Positions 25,213 to 33,578 of a stretch of 49,800 nucleotides of DNA are shown in pieces (the stretch's first letter is position 1; the number at the start of each line of letters is the position of its first letter). Origin of the DNA: Rhodospirillaceae bacterium (GTDB lineage Bacteria > Pseudomonadota > Alphaproteobacteria > Rhodospirillales > Casp-alpha2); the NCBI GenBank assembly GCA_018665815.1, contig JABJBP010000037.1:1-49800 (forward strand), in the 5' to 3' direction. A model generated the notes under the pieces. The model was given only the letters and a program-made list of their open reading frames with translations. It did no database searches and was not told the DNA's origin. A program made the position numbers and the translations under genes.

Positions 25213-26388
25213 ATGTCCAAACTCGTAGCGCCGCACGGCGGCGGCCCGTTGCTTCCTCTCCTGGGTGCGGAAAATGCGCGCGCCGGCGAACTCGACCGCG
25301 CCAAGGATCTCAAACAACTGCCGATGACGAGTTGTGAAGTTTCGGACATCTTGATGTTTTCCATGGGCGCCTACACACCGCTTGGGGGCTTCATGTCAGA
25401 GGCCGACTGGCACGGCACCTGCATCGATATGGCGCTGGAAAACGGTGTGTTCTGGCCGATCCCGGTAACCCTGTCCACCGATACCAATATTGCGGATTCC
25501 ATTGAGATTGGCGAAGAGATCGCGCTGATGGATCCCGACCAGGGGATCATCATGGCGATCATGACGGTCACTGAAAAATACGCCAATGACAAAACGTTGG
25601 AATGCGAGCACGTCTATAAAACAACAGATTCTGCCCACCCTGGAGTCGCTCGGGTGATGGCGCAAAAGCCGGTCAATCTGGCCGGGCCGGTGACGGTATT
25701 GAACGAAGGTTCGTTTCCGTCCGACTTTGCCGATCTTTACATCCGCCCGGCCGAATCCCGCAAAATGTTCGAAGACCGGGGTTGGTCGCGGGCCGCCGCA
25801 TTCCAAACCCGCAACCCCATGCATCGCAGCCATGAACACCTGGTCAAAATCGCCGTCGAGGTCACCGACGGTGTGTTCATCCATCAGGTTCTCGGCAAAT
25901 TGAAGGCCGGCGACATTCCCGCCGAAACCCGTACTGCCGCCATTCAGGCGATGATTGATAATTACTTCCGAGAAGGCACCGTCATCCAGGCGGGTTATCC
26001 CATTGAGATGCGCTACGCGGGACCACGCGAAGCCCTGTTCCATGCGTTAATCCGCCAGAACTACGGCTGCTCGCATCTGATTGTCGGGCGCGACCATGCC
26101 GGTGTCGGCGACTACTACGGGCCTTTCGATGCGCATCACATCTTTGATGAGATCGACGCAGATGCGCTGCTCACTCAGCCCCTGAAAATCGATATCACCT
26201 TTTACTGCACCAAGTGCTATGGCATGGCGACGGCGAAAACCTGCCCGCATGGCAAGGAAGACCAAATCCATATTTCCGGCACCGACCAGCGCCGCATGCT
26301 CGGCGAGGGCGCCGACATCCCGCCGGAGTTCTCGCGCCCCGAGGTGGTGAAAATTCTGCAAGACTATTACTCCGGTTTGGATGAATAA
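25213..26388 (+). CDS. sat: Sulfate adenylyltransferase (ATP sulfurylase, dissimilatory type)
   Basis: 391-residue homo-oligomeric ATP sulfurylase, cytosolic. In sulfur oxidation it runs in reverse: APS plus pyrophosphate gives ATP and sulfate. Active-site motifs: [11 protein letters not shown] (198-208) and G-R-D-H-A-G (292-297). A C-terminal Cys332-x2-Cys335-x8-Cys344-x-His346 set (Y-C-T-K-C-Y-G ... T-C-P-H) matches the zinc site of archaeal and dissimilatory Sat. No APS-kinase domain is fused. Start ATG at 25213 lies behind AGGAAG; upstream in-frame codons are unlike the family. It lies ~10 kb from aprMBA, which supplies APS, and cysC is at 45 kb. Identity is certain. Confidence 0.96.
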   Translation: MSKLVAPHGGGPLLPLLGAENARAGELDRAKDLKQLPMTSCEVSDILMFSMGAYTPLGGFMSEADWHGTCIDMALENGVFWPIPVTLSTDTNIADSIEIGEEIALMDPDQGIIMAIMTVTEKYANDKTLECEHVYKTTDSAHPGVARVMAQKPVNLAGPVTVLNEGSFPSDFADLYIRPAESRKMFEDRGWSRAAAFQTRNPMHRSHEHLVKIAVEVTDGVFIHQVLGKLKAGDIPAETRTAAIQAMIDNYFREGTVIQAGYPIEMRYAGPREALFHALIRQNYGCSHLIVGRDHAGVGDYYGPFDAHHIFDEIDADALLTQPLKIDITFYCTKCYGMATAKTCPHGKEDQIHISGTDQRRMLGEGADIPPEFSRPEVVKILQDYYSGLDE

Positions 26389-26425
26389 AAATTTGGACGA
26401 ATAAATTTTTTATAAGGAAACGACC

Positions 26426-27052
26426 ATGAAATTGATCGGAAACTATCTCTCACCCTTCGCGCGCCGTGTTGCCGTCAGCCTCAACGTCATGGGCCTTGCC
26501 TATGAGATGGACAAAATCATGGTCTTTGAGAAACCCGACGCTGTCAGCGAGCACAATCCGTTGGTTCGAATTCCGACACTGGTCCTGGACGACGGCGACG
26601 CCCTGGTCGAAAGCTATGCCATCCTCGACGCCCTCGATGAAATGGCCGGCGATGAAAAGCGCCTGACACCGGCCGCCGGCATGGCACGCCGCAAGGTCAT
26701 GAAATTCTCCGCCGTAGCTGTCGGCACCATGGACAAGGCGCAGTGGGCCGCCTATGAGGGCCGCCACCGCCCGGAAGACAAATATCATCAGCCCTGGGCC
26801 GACCACAATGACGCCCAGGCCATGGGTGGCTTGGCGTATTTGGATGGCCTTGCCGAGGATGCCGGAGACGCCGGCTGGCTCGCCGGCGGCGACCGCATTG
26901 GCCAAGCCGATATTTCCACTGTCGTCGCTTATTCCTTCACCAAAAAGGTCCGCCCGCATCTTGACCTGGCCGGCGAATGCCCGGCGCTGACGGCGTTCGT
27001 TGAACGCTGCGAAGCCTTGGACGCCTTCAGCTCAGCCCCGGTGCCCGGCTAA
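26426..27052 (+). CDS. Glutathione S-transferase family protein
   Basis: 208-residue GST downstream of sat (37 bp), probably co-transcribed. N-terminal thioredoxin fold: G-N-Y-L-S-P-F-A-R-R-V-A-V-S-L-N (5-20, catalytic Ser9 candidate), H-N-P-L-V-R-I-P-T-L-V-L-D-D-G-D (~43-58, cis-Pro50), E-S-Y-A-I-L-D-A-L-D-E-M (~62-73). The C-terminal helical domain has I-G-Q-A-D-I-S-T-V-V-A-Y-S-F (~157-170). This is the general bacterial GST-like form. A link to glutathione persulfide chemistry next to sat is attractive but unsupported by specific residues. A clear AAGGAA ribosome site precedes the ATG. Confidence 0.85.
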   Translation: MKLIGNYLSPFARRVAVSLNVMGLAYEMDKIMVFEKPDAVSEHNPLVRIPTLVLDDGDALVESYAILDALDEMAGDEKRLTPAAGMARRKVMKFSAVAVGTMDKAQWAAYEGRHRPEDKYHQPWADHNDAQAMGGLAYLDGLAEDAGDAGWLAGGDRIGQADISTVVAYSFTKKVRPHLDLAGECPALTAFVERCEALDAFSSAPVPG

Positions 27053-27075
27053 GCGACTTCAATCTGGCGGCATCA

Positions 27076-28263
27076 CTAGCCCGATTTCGGTATAGTGCAC
27101 GGCGCGGGCTCAATTTTTGCCAATAGGCGAAGGAACGTTTCGGCCACGTAGGCATGCCCGGCCTCATTCCAATGAACATCACCGGCGATAAAGTAACGTC
27201 TGATGATATCTTGCGGCGAAGGGCTGGATAGAAATGCCGGGAACAAGTTAATAAATTTGACCCCATGGCGCTCAGACCAATCATGCCAAAACCGGACCTG
27301 GATGGAATTTTCCTCGCCGGATACGATTTGGTGCGGCCAGGGGCAAACCGCGAGCACGAGCGGCACGCCTCGGGCCTGCAAAAACGTCGCGAGGCGGTCC
27401 ATGGATTGGCCGGCGCGTGCAAGACCCGTCTTAGCTCGTCGCCGCAATCCGTCGTCACCGTCCATGGGCCACATGCCCTTGGCGCGATGAATATCCAAAT
27501 CGAAATCTCTCTCCAGTTTTACCGGCGGCAGGATCCAGTCTTTGACTTCATACGCTAACCGAACCGAAAGGGAATGATCGCGAAGCCATTGCCGGAATGA
27601 GGTGTTTTCAGCCGATGATGATGGTGGATCTAATTTGCCACTCGCGCGCGGCGCGAGAACCGACGCCGGGGTCGCATTGGAACTGCCCGATTTCGCGATG
27701 GCGCCTGCCCTAGCAACCTTGCCCGCCGCATCAACCCGGCGTTTGAGTTCGTCAATGGGATCGGACATATCAACGAAGACAACCACCCGATCCACCTTGA
27801 GCTGCTCGGTCTCAAGAAAATATCTGACTTTGGCGTAATAGTTTGCCGGCGAGTACGAAGAAACGCCTGCGTTCAGCGCCTCAACGCAGGGCAATTGTTT
27901 GTCGATACGGGCCACAAAACTATCGCCATAGTTCGGTATGCCAGCGCCATAGGTAAATGAATCGCCAATGAACAGCCAACGCGTGCGCTGCGCCGCCAAC
28001 TCAATTTGATGGGTGCCGGAATCACGGAACCCGAGCGAATTGGTATAAATCTGATAGTGAAGCGGGCCGAATTTCTCGCGCGTTTGAAACTTCCGTTTCA
28101 GGCCGTATTCATAGACATCATGCGTCTCACTCGACTTTTAATGAAGAATGAAAAATAGATCGTCATTGAACCACCTAGTAACAGGCGCAACCGCGTGACC
28201 AAATACCAAATCCACGAAAACCAATAACATCACTATTGCCAGGATTTTTGGGAATTGGCGCAT
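27076..28263 (-). pseudogene. Membrane-anchored SGNH/GDSL hydrolase-like protein, interrupted by an in-frame TAA
   Basis: One frame of ~395 codons runs from ATG 28263 to the stop at 27076. Codons 1-41 encode a membrane anchor (I-L-A-I-V-M-L-L-V-F-V-D-L-V-F-G). A TAA at 28138-28140 then interrupts, after which the same frame continues with H-D-V-Y-E-Y-G-L-K ... Y-T-N-S-L-G-F-R-D, F-I-G-D-S-F-T-Y-G-A-G (the SGNH block I serine) and D-V-H-W-N-E-A-G-H (Asp/His of block V). Those flanking pieces are standard for this family, so the break falls in the middle of one gene. A TTG at 27999 could restart translation of the catalytic part without the anchor. It is divergent from an MBOAT gene, pointing to polymer O-acylation. 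Confidence 0.75.
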
Positions 28264-28329
28264 CGTCAAATTTGGCTCCGCTATTCAGGTCGTTCGACTT
28301 TGGCCAGGGCAGAAATTCTAAATGACAGA

Positions 28330-28361
28330 CGTTGGCATCGTGTTGCGTTGGCACCGCGTTG
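28330..28361. repeat. Imperfect 16-bp tandem repeat
   Basis: CGTTGGCATCGTGTTG (28330-28345) is followed at once by CGTTGGCACCGCGTTG (28346-28361), two differences in 16. It lies in the ~275-bp gap between the divergent SGNH and MBOAT genes, where nothing else is recognisable apart from the 17-bp duplication at 28479. Confidence 0.7.
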
Positions 28362-28478
28362 CGAACATTCCGGAATACGCGCCCACTCTTAACCTACGAC
28401 TGTTGCGCCCGTAGTCCGACGTGGATACTGTTTCCCGGTTTCAGAAAGGCTAAAACATTTTGGCCTGGCGGGAAATTA

Positions 28479-28512
28479 TGAAATTAGCCGGCCAGTGAAA
28501 TTAGCCGGCCAG
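28479..28512. repeat. Perfect 17-bp tandem duplication at the MBOAT start region
   Basis: TGAAATTAGCCGGCCAG occurs twice in direct succession (28479-28495, 28496-28512). The first copy follows an A, making ATG-AAA-TTA-GCC-GGC-CAG-TGA. The duplication therefore puts a stop six codons after that ATG and shifts the frame; only a GTG at 28495 or the GTG at 28540 now opens the MBOAT frame. Confidence 0.9.
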
Positions 28513-28539
28513 TCGGCAAATGCGGGAAAATATTGGTTC

Positions 28540-29898
28540 GTGTTATTTAACTCCCATCTTTTCCTGCTGATATTTCTGCCCATTGCCGTGGCTGCGTTTC
28601 ATCTTTCCCCGTCGCGGTTCCGGCTTTTCATTCTTTTTTCAGCCTCGATGATTTTCTATGCCTGGGCCGGCATAAAACCGGCCGTGTTCATGGTGCTCTC
28701 GATCCTGTGGGTTCATGGCGTGACGGCCATGCCGGCGACCATCGACAAGCGCTGGCGTTATGGCCTCATTGCCGCATTTCCAGCCCTCGTACTTTTTCTT
28801 TTTCGTTTTCTTGATTTCACTCTCGACAATTTCGGCGCCGCGGACAGCACCCGCCAGACATTTTCATTTTTTCTTGATGTCTTGATCCCCGCCGGCATCA
28901 GCTTTTATACGCTGCAGATTATCGCCTACGGGATTGACGTGGTCGCCGGACGGTTCGAGCGTGAAAAACGTCTGATCAACCTCGCCGCATTTGTCACTTT
29001 CTTCCCACAACTGATCGTCGGGCCCATTGTGCGTTACCACGCGGTCGCCGCGCAGTTTCGGTCCATCGCCCGAACCCGGGACATCAATTTCGATTTCGAG
29101 GGCGGTTTTCGTCTATTGGCCATCGGCCTATTGATGAAAGTGTTCGGCGCCGACATCATGGGCATTCTTGCCGACCGGTTTGAGCCCAACGCCGAAGCCA
29201 GCGGCACCGACGCCTGGATATCCACGATCGCCTATTCGCTGCGGATTTATTTCGATTTTTTTGCTTATTCGACAATCGCTATCGGTCTCGGACGGTTGTT
29301 TGGAATTGAGCTTCCGGTGAATTTTCTTACCCCCTATCAAGCACCCAACCCGCGAACGTTTTGGCGCCGATGGCACGTCACGTTGTCGCTCTGGCTGCGC
29401 GACTACATTTACATTCCGCTTGGTGGGAACGCCTCCTATGTCCGCAATATCATGATTGTCTTTGCGGTTTGTGGATTGTGGCACGGCGCCCAGTGAAATT
29501 TCGTGATCTGGGGCTTGTATCACGCGGCGTTGGTTCTCATCTACACGGCGAGCCGCCCGGCGTGGGATCGCCTCCCGGAATTTCTGCAACGCCTGATGTG
29601 CTTTACGCTGGTGACGCTCGGCTGGCCGCTGTTTTATTTGGACCTCGGCCAATACATCACATTGTTGGGCGTTTTGATGTCGCCTTCAACCTGGTGGTTC
29701 GGTGTCTATTATCCCCTAACGGACGTTGCCCTTGTCGGCGGTGTCGCCATGCTGACGGTTTTCCCGGAAATCATTGGCCAATGGCCACGCCGGCTGATGA
29801 ATAAGGCATTTTACTTCGCCCCCGTCCAAGTCTCGGCGATCGTCATTGCGATCATGTTTTTTCATATTACCGACACTTTCATCTACTTCCGGTTTTGA
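28540..29898 (+). pseudogene. MBOAT O-acyltransferase (AlgI-like), interrupted by TGA
   Basis: About 452 codons from GTG 28540, giving the standard MBOAT opening (V)-L-F-N-S-H-L-F-L-L-I-F-L-P; a GTG at 28495 is possible. The protein is polytopic. Family blocks: F-F-P-Q-L-I-V-G-P-I-V-R-Y, S-L-R-I-Y-F-D-F-F-A-Y-S, F-W-R-R-W-H-V-T-L-S-L-W-L-R-D-Y and C-G-L-W-H-G-A-Q (catalytic His ~315). Directly after this comes TGA (29494-29496), then N-F-V-I-W-G-L-Y-H in the same frame. MBOATs have Trp at that position, so a TGG to TGA change explains it. The rest of the frame to 29898 is intact. The enzyme would acetylate an exopolysaccharide together with the adjacent SGNH proteins. A sequencing error cannot be excluded. 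Confidence 0.85.
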
Positions 29899-29916
29899 GG
29901 GAAGTTGGTCAACGCA

Positions 29917-31215
29917 ATGAAACCCGAGAATTCCAATACTGCGCTGAACGACGGCGCCTCCCCTCTCCCGCGGTGGCCGGCATTTTGGCGGCGGGTAGGC
30001 CTGTTGGTTGGCGCACTGGCGGGTGTCGCATGGATTTCGGCGGCAACGATTGACCAAGACCGAGAACCGAATTTCGATTTCTCTCAACTGGGCCGGGACA
30101 ATGTCCTTCTCAACGGGTCCTTAAGTGTGGCGCAGGAAAACCGCCTTCGCATGAATTACGTCCGGCGGGCGGCACCCTTCGATGTTGTGTTGATTGGAAG
30201 TCACAACTTACGGGGTTTTGGCGGGCAATTTTCAGCCCCACTCGGGCGATTTTTCTCTTTGTTTAATATCAATCAGAACGTCTACCAATTGCCCGACATA
30301 CTTCGCGATTTGGAAAAACACGGTAAGATGCCGAAGCGCGCGCTCGTCGTGTCAATTTTAGCTCATGCGCGGCCGCAATGGGTCGCACAACCGGGGCCTT
30401 CCGAAAACCGCCCGCAGAATACAGCCGATGCATTACCAACGCCGAGACAACCGGCATTCAATTGGCGTCCCGAAATCATCACCGCCATCGTCATCGATAA
30501 GCTGAAACGGCTTTTCGACAGCGAAAGTTTTCTATTGGGTCTACTCGGGCCTGAGCTCACGCTTGTGCGTTTGAACTTTCCAAAATGCCACGCCGCGAAT
30601 GCGAAAGGATTTCCAAGTATCCGGTCCGCGCCCGGCGGGGTCGCCGGAAAGCTTGACGCCGTCATCGACAGCTACCGCGCTAAGTTGTCCGAAATTCTTC
30701 CGGTTCCCGTCAGTCTCGGCACCGGGCTGGTTGATCACGAATTGTTTTGCCGAACGCGGAACGGTTTCCACAAAGCTGCTGAGGGGTTCCGGTTTGATGG
30801 GTCGGTTTACGGCCCAACGTTGGCCCTCAAAGCACTGAACAACCCCTATTCGGAATCGGTTATCCCGGCAGCCAGCGTGCGCCGGCAAGGAACAGAGCTT
30901 GGCCGGCTATTGAGTTTGATTAACGACATCGCCAAACGTAACGGCGTGCCCGCGATCTTTGTCGTGCCGCCGCGCCATGAGACAGACAGCGCGACGCGAC
31001 GCAGTGCCGATGCAATCATGGACACGGCGTTTTCCCGCTCATCGAAACTTGCAATTGTTGATCACCGAAATTTACGCGATCAATTGAAGTTGTTTTCCGA
31101 CCATACGCATGTGTCTGATCTGTACGATCAACGGCTCGCGCCGTGTATCGAAGCGGTAATCGCCACGCAGCAACGGGCGGCTCATCTCACCCGCAATGCC
31201 GCCCAATGCAAGTAG
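29917..31215 (+). CDS. AlgJ/AlgX-like SGNH-type protein, MBOAT partner
   Basis: 432 residues from ATG 29917; a TTG at 29905 is too close to GAGGGAAG. A single N-terminal membrane anchor (V-G-L-L-V-G-A-L-A-G-V-A-W-I-S-A) precedes a periplasmic domain. V-V-L-I-G-S-H-N-L-R-G-F (~91-102) takes the place of the block I G-D-S with G-S-H, and F-S-D-H-T-H-V-S-D-L-Y (~391-401) resembles the D-x-x-H end of SGNH folds. It follows the MBOAT gene by 18 bp, the arrangement of algI-algJ and similar O-acetylation pairs. The remaining sequence is poorly conserved, so the assignment rests on topology, motif remnants and context. It appears intact. Confidence 0.6.
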   Translation: MKPENSNTALNDGASPLPRWPAFWRRVGLLVGALAGVAWISAATIDQDREPNFDFSQLGRDNVLLNGSLSVAQENRLRMNYVRRAAPFDVVLIGSHNLRGFGGQFSAPLGRFFSLFNINQNVYQLPDILRDLEKHGKMPKRALVVSILAHARPQWVAQPGPSENRPQNTADALPTPRQPAFNWRPEIITAIVIDKLKRLFDSESFLLGLLGPELTLVRLNFPKCHAANAKGFPSIRSAPGGVAGKLDAVIDSYRAKLSEILPVPVSLGTGLVDHELFCRTRNGFHKAAEGFRFDGSVYGPTLALKALNNPYSESVIPAASVRRQGTELGRLLSLINDIAKRNGVPAIFVVPPRHETDSATRRSADAIMDTAFSRSSKLAIVDHRNLRDQLKLFSDHTHVSDLYDQRLAPCIEAVIATQQRAAHLTRNAAQCK

Positions 31216-31298
31216 GGCACATCAACGGATTGATACCGGTTACGTAGCCGTCCGCCGCCCGCGCATCAGAATCTTCACCGTTCCGACGCCCCCGCATC

Positions 31299-32522
31299 TC
31301 ACGCCCCCTCTTCCCACGCTAACGCTTCACCCGCTTCAATCATCGCCTCAATCCGGTCTGCGTCGAAGCCGGCGACGTCGCGCAAGACCTCGCGGGTGTG
31401 CTGGCCCAATAACGGTGGCGCGATGTGCTCGCGGACAGGCGTGCCGGAAAATGAATAGGTCGGGTTCAAGATTTTCAAATCGCCCAGCGTCGAGTGCGGC
31501 GCCGTGCTGATCAGATTGACGGCGTCCGCCATCGGTGAGGCCAGCGCATCGCGGACACTCAAAATCTCCCCCGACGGGATGCCCTCGGCGCGCATGCGCT
31601 CCAACCACTCCGCCGTTGACCGCGTGGCGAAAATGGCGTTCAGATCATCCGCCAATTGCAGCCGGTTGGTGACCCGCATCTTATTGGTTTCATAGCGCGG
31701 GTCGGTCGCCATCTCAGGGCGCTCCAGCACCTTGTCGCAAAATTTCTTGTACATGTGCTCAGCCGCAATGGTCAGCATGAACTCACTGTCCGCCGTCTGA
31801 AAGACACCCGCTGGCTGTGCCGCCTGGCTGCCGCTGCCGATGCGCGTCGGGTCATCACCGGCCAACAACGACTGATTGGAAAAATTGCTCAACAAATTCA
31901 CCGCCGTCGCGAACAACGTCGACTCGATCACTTGACCTTTGCCGGTCTCTTTCCGCGCATACAGCGCCGCCGTCACCGCTTGCGCCGAAAAAATCCCGGT
32001 CACCACATCAACGATAGACACGCCGACCCGCGTCGCCGGCCCATCGGGCTCACCTGTGATCGCCATGATCCCCGATTCCGCCTGCGCGATCGGGTCATAC
32101 CCCGCCCGATCCTTCATGGGGCCGGATCGCCCGTATCCCGAAACCGCGCAATAGATGAGGCCCGGGTTAATCGCGCTCAACACGTCATAGCCCAGCCCGA
32201 ACCGGTCCATGACGCCCGGCCGGAAATTTTCCAAAACGACATCGGCGCCCGCAACCATCGCCAACACGGCATCACGCCCGCTATCACTTTTCAAATCCAG
32301 CGCCACACTGCGTTTATTCCGGTTCACCGACAAATAGAACGGCGATTCCCCGCCGACATCAGGCGGCATGTACTTGCGGCTCGGATCACCGGTCAACGGC
32401 TCAACCTTGATCACCTCGGCGCCCTGGTCGGCCAGCATCATGCCGGTGTAGGGCAACGCCAACACTTGGCCGAAGTCGAGGACGCGAAGCCCGGTTAAAG
32501 GGGGATTGCCGATTTCGGGCAT
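31299..32522 (-). CDS. CaiB/BaiF-type (class III) CoA-transferase
   Basis: 407-residue CoA-transferase that moves CoA between carboxylic acids, forming an interlocked dimer. Family blocks: L-R-V-L-D-F-G-Q-V-L-A-L-P-Y (12-25), G-A-E-V-I-K-V-E-P (34-42), N-R-N-K-R-S-V-A-L-D-L (67-77), V-L-E-N-F-R-P-G (96-103), and G-Y-D-P-I-A-Q-A-E-S-G (~141-151), which holds the catalytic Asp that forms the acyl anhydride. The C-terminal part has P-S-G-E-I-L-S-V-R-D-A. Substrate is not readable; formyl-, succinyl- and sulfo-acid CoA-transferases share these motifs. It is separated from the UxaA-family lyase by an unrelated membrane gene. Confidence 0.9.
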   Translation of the reverse strand: MPEIGNPPLTGLRVLDFGQVLALPYTGMMLADQGAEVIKVEPLTGDPSRKYMPPDVGGESPFYLSVNRNKRSVALDLKSDSGRDAVLAMVAGADVVLENFRPGVMDRFGLGYDVLSAINPGLIYCAVSGYGRSGPMKDRAGYDPIAQAESGIMAITGEPDGPATRVGVSIVDVVTGIFSAQAVTAALYARKETGKGQVIESTLFATAVNLLSNFSNQSLLAGDDPTRIGSGSQAAQPAGVFQTADSEFMLTIAAEHMYKKFCDKVLERPEMATDPRYETNKMRVTNRLQLADDLNAIFATRSTAEWLERMRAEGIPSGEILSVRDALASPMADAVNLISTAPHSTLGDLKILNPTYSFSGTPVREHIAPPLLGQHTREVLRDVAGFDADRIEAMIEAGEALAWEEGA

Positions 32523-32613
32523 GCTGGGTTTCCTAGTTTTCTGAAGATAAAGATATTTGGGAGAGTGTAGTTTTAATCTGAAATTGTCATCACAAATCCC
32601 TTCCCATTGCTGA

Positions 32614-33429
32614 TCAGATGGAATTCCCGTGTCGTTGTTTTGTGTATTTGAGGATAATCAGCCGACAGTGACTGATAAGAATGGCCAAAAAGAAAACAAA
32701 ATAGGTTGCCGCACATATGATGGCGACGAGATACCAATAAATTGAATTTTCAAGGGTAGACCAGTCTTGAAACATGAAGGGGCCCCCAATCAAAAACTTG
32801 ACCGAGAAATCGTCGCCAAAAAGTGCGCCGGCGAAAACCACCCACAGACTGGAAAATGAATAAAAGCATAACTTCGCTTTGAAGCCCGCTGAACAGATAT
32901 TCACACGGTCCGAAATGCTCTCAACAATGCGGTCCGTCTTGTATTTCTCCCGGACCAAAACATAGCTCGTGTAAACAATGCTTCCTGCAAAAATAAGCAG
33001 ACAGACAGTCGCAAAATGAAATCTCAGGAAACGATCATCCAAGACTAAAGCATCGAGAGCAGAATAAATTCTGGGAGAGACGTGGAGAATTTTCCCAAAT
33101 AGATCGTCGAATTGAATGACATATTCGACGTACTGATTCCTGTCCGATACATATTGTCTCTCAGCGCATGCAAAGTAGGTCAACGAGATAATAAATACTT
33201 CAATCATCGTATAAAAAAAGTAACCAGTGCCCCGCGAGACTGCCTGAACAAACGAATAACTCAGAACGCGCAGGTCGGCGTCATTTGTCTCCGGTTTTTC
33301 GAAATGACGCTGGAAAGTCTTTTTGGTCCAGTCGCTTGAGAGTAGAAAATTCACCCAATCATGCCAGATATGCCCGATAACCGTGCTGATCAACGCACTA
33401 GAAATGGCAATAACAACACCCCCGGCCAA
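32614..33429 (-). CDS. Hypothetical membrane protein, unclear start
   Basis: 271 residues from a TTG at 33429, not recognised. About five hydrophobic segments, for example Y-F-F-Y-T-M-I-E-V-F-I-I-S-L-T-Y-F, F-A-T-V-C-L-L-I-F-A-G-S-I-V-Y-T and Y-L-V-A-I-I-C-A-A-T-Y-F-V-F-F. Its DNA is visibly more AT-rich than the neighbours, suggesting later acquisition. The frame stays open upstream to a TGA near 33523, and that stretch reads like protein (W-H-A-F-P-D-R-L-K-F-R-H-V-F-Y) but has no ATG or GTG. The gene may start at TTG or CTG or may have lost its true 5' end. Function unknown. Confidence 0.55.
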   Translation of the reverse strand: MAGGVVIAISSALISTVIGHIWHDWVNFLLSSDWTKKTFQRHFEKPETNDADLRVLSYSFVQAVSRGTGYFFYTMIEVFIISLTYFACAERQYVSDRNQYVEYVIQFDDLFGKILHVSPRIYSALDALVLDDRFLRFHFATVCLLIFAGSIVYTSYVLVREKYKTDRIVESISDRVNICSAGFKAKLCFYSFSSLWVVFAGALFGDDFSVKFLIGGPFMFQDWSTLENSIYWYLVAIICAATYFVFFLAILISHCRLIILKYTKQRHGNSI

Positions 33430-33578
33430 ATAGCCGCAATACGCGCCGTACAGCGCGTAAAAGACATGGCGGAATTTCAGCCTGTCGGGAAAGGCGTGCC
33501 AGTCAGGGATTTGCGCTCTCCGTTGATTTCAGTGTGATATTCGATGACGGCTCAATTTTATATTAAGCGTCACATCAT

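Noticed and set aside
28330-28361. Two sigma-54-like sites (TTGGCAC...TTGC)
   Set aside because: GG to GC spacing is one base too short in both copies; sigma-54 spacing is strict. The match comes from a tandem repeat.
29494-29496. UGA read as tryptophan (alternative code)
   Set aside because: Several intact genes end in TGA (for example the FemAB-like gene, the GGDEF region neighbours and the small lyase subunit), and two other split genes carry TAA.
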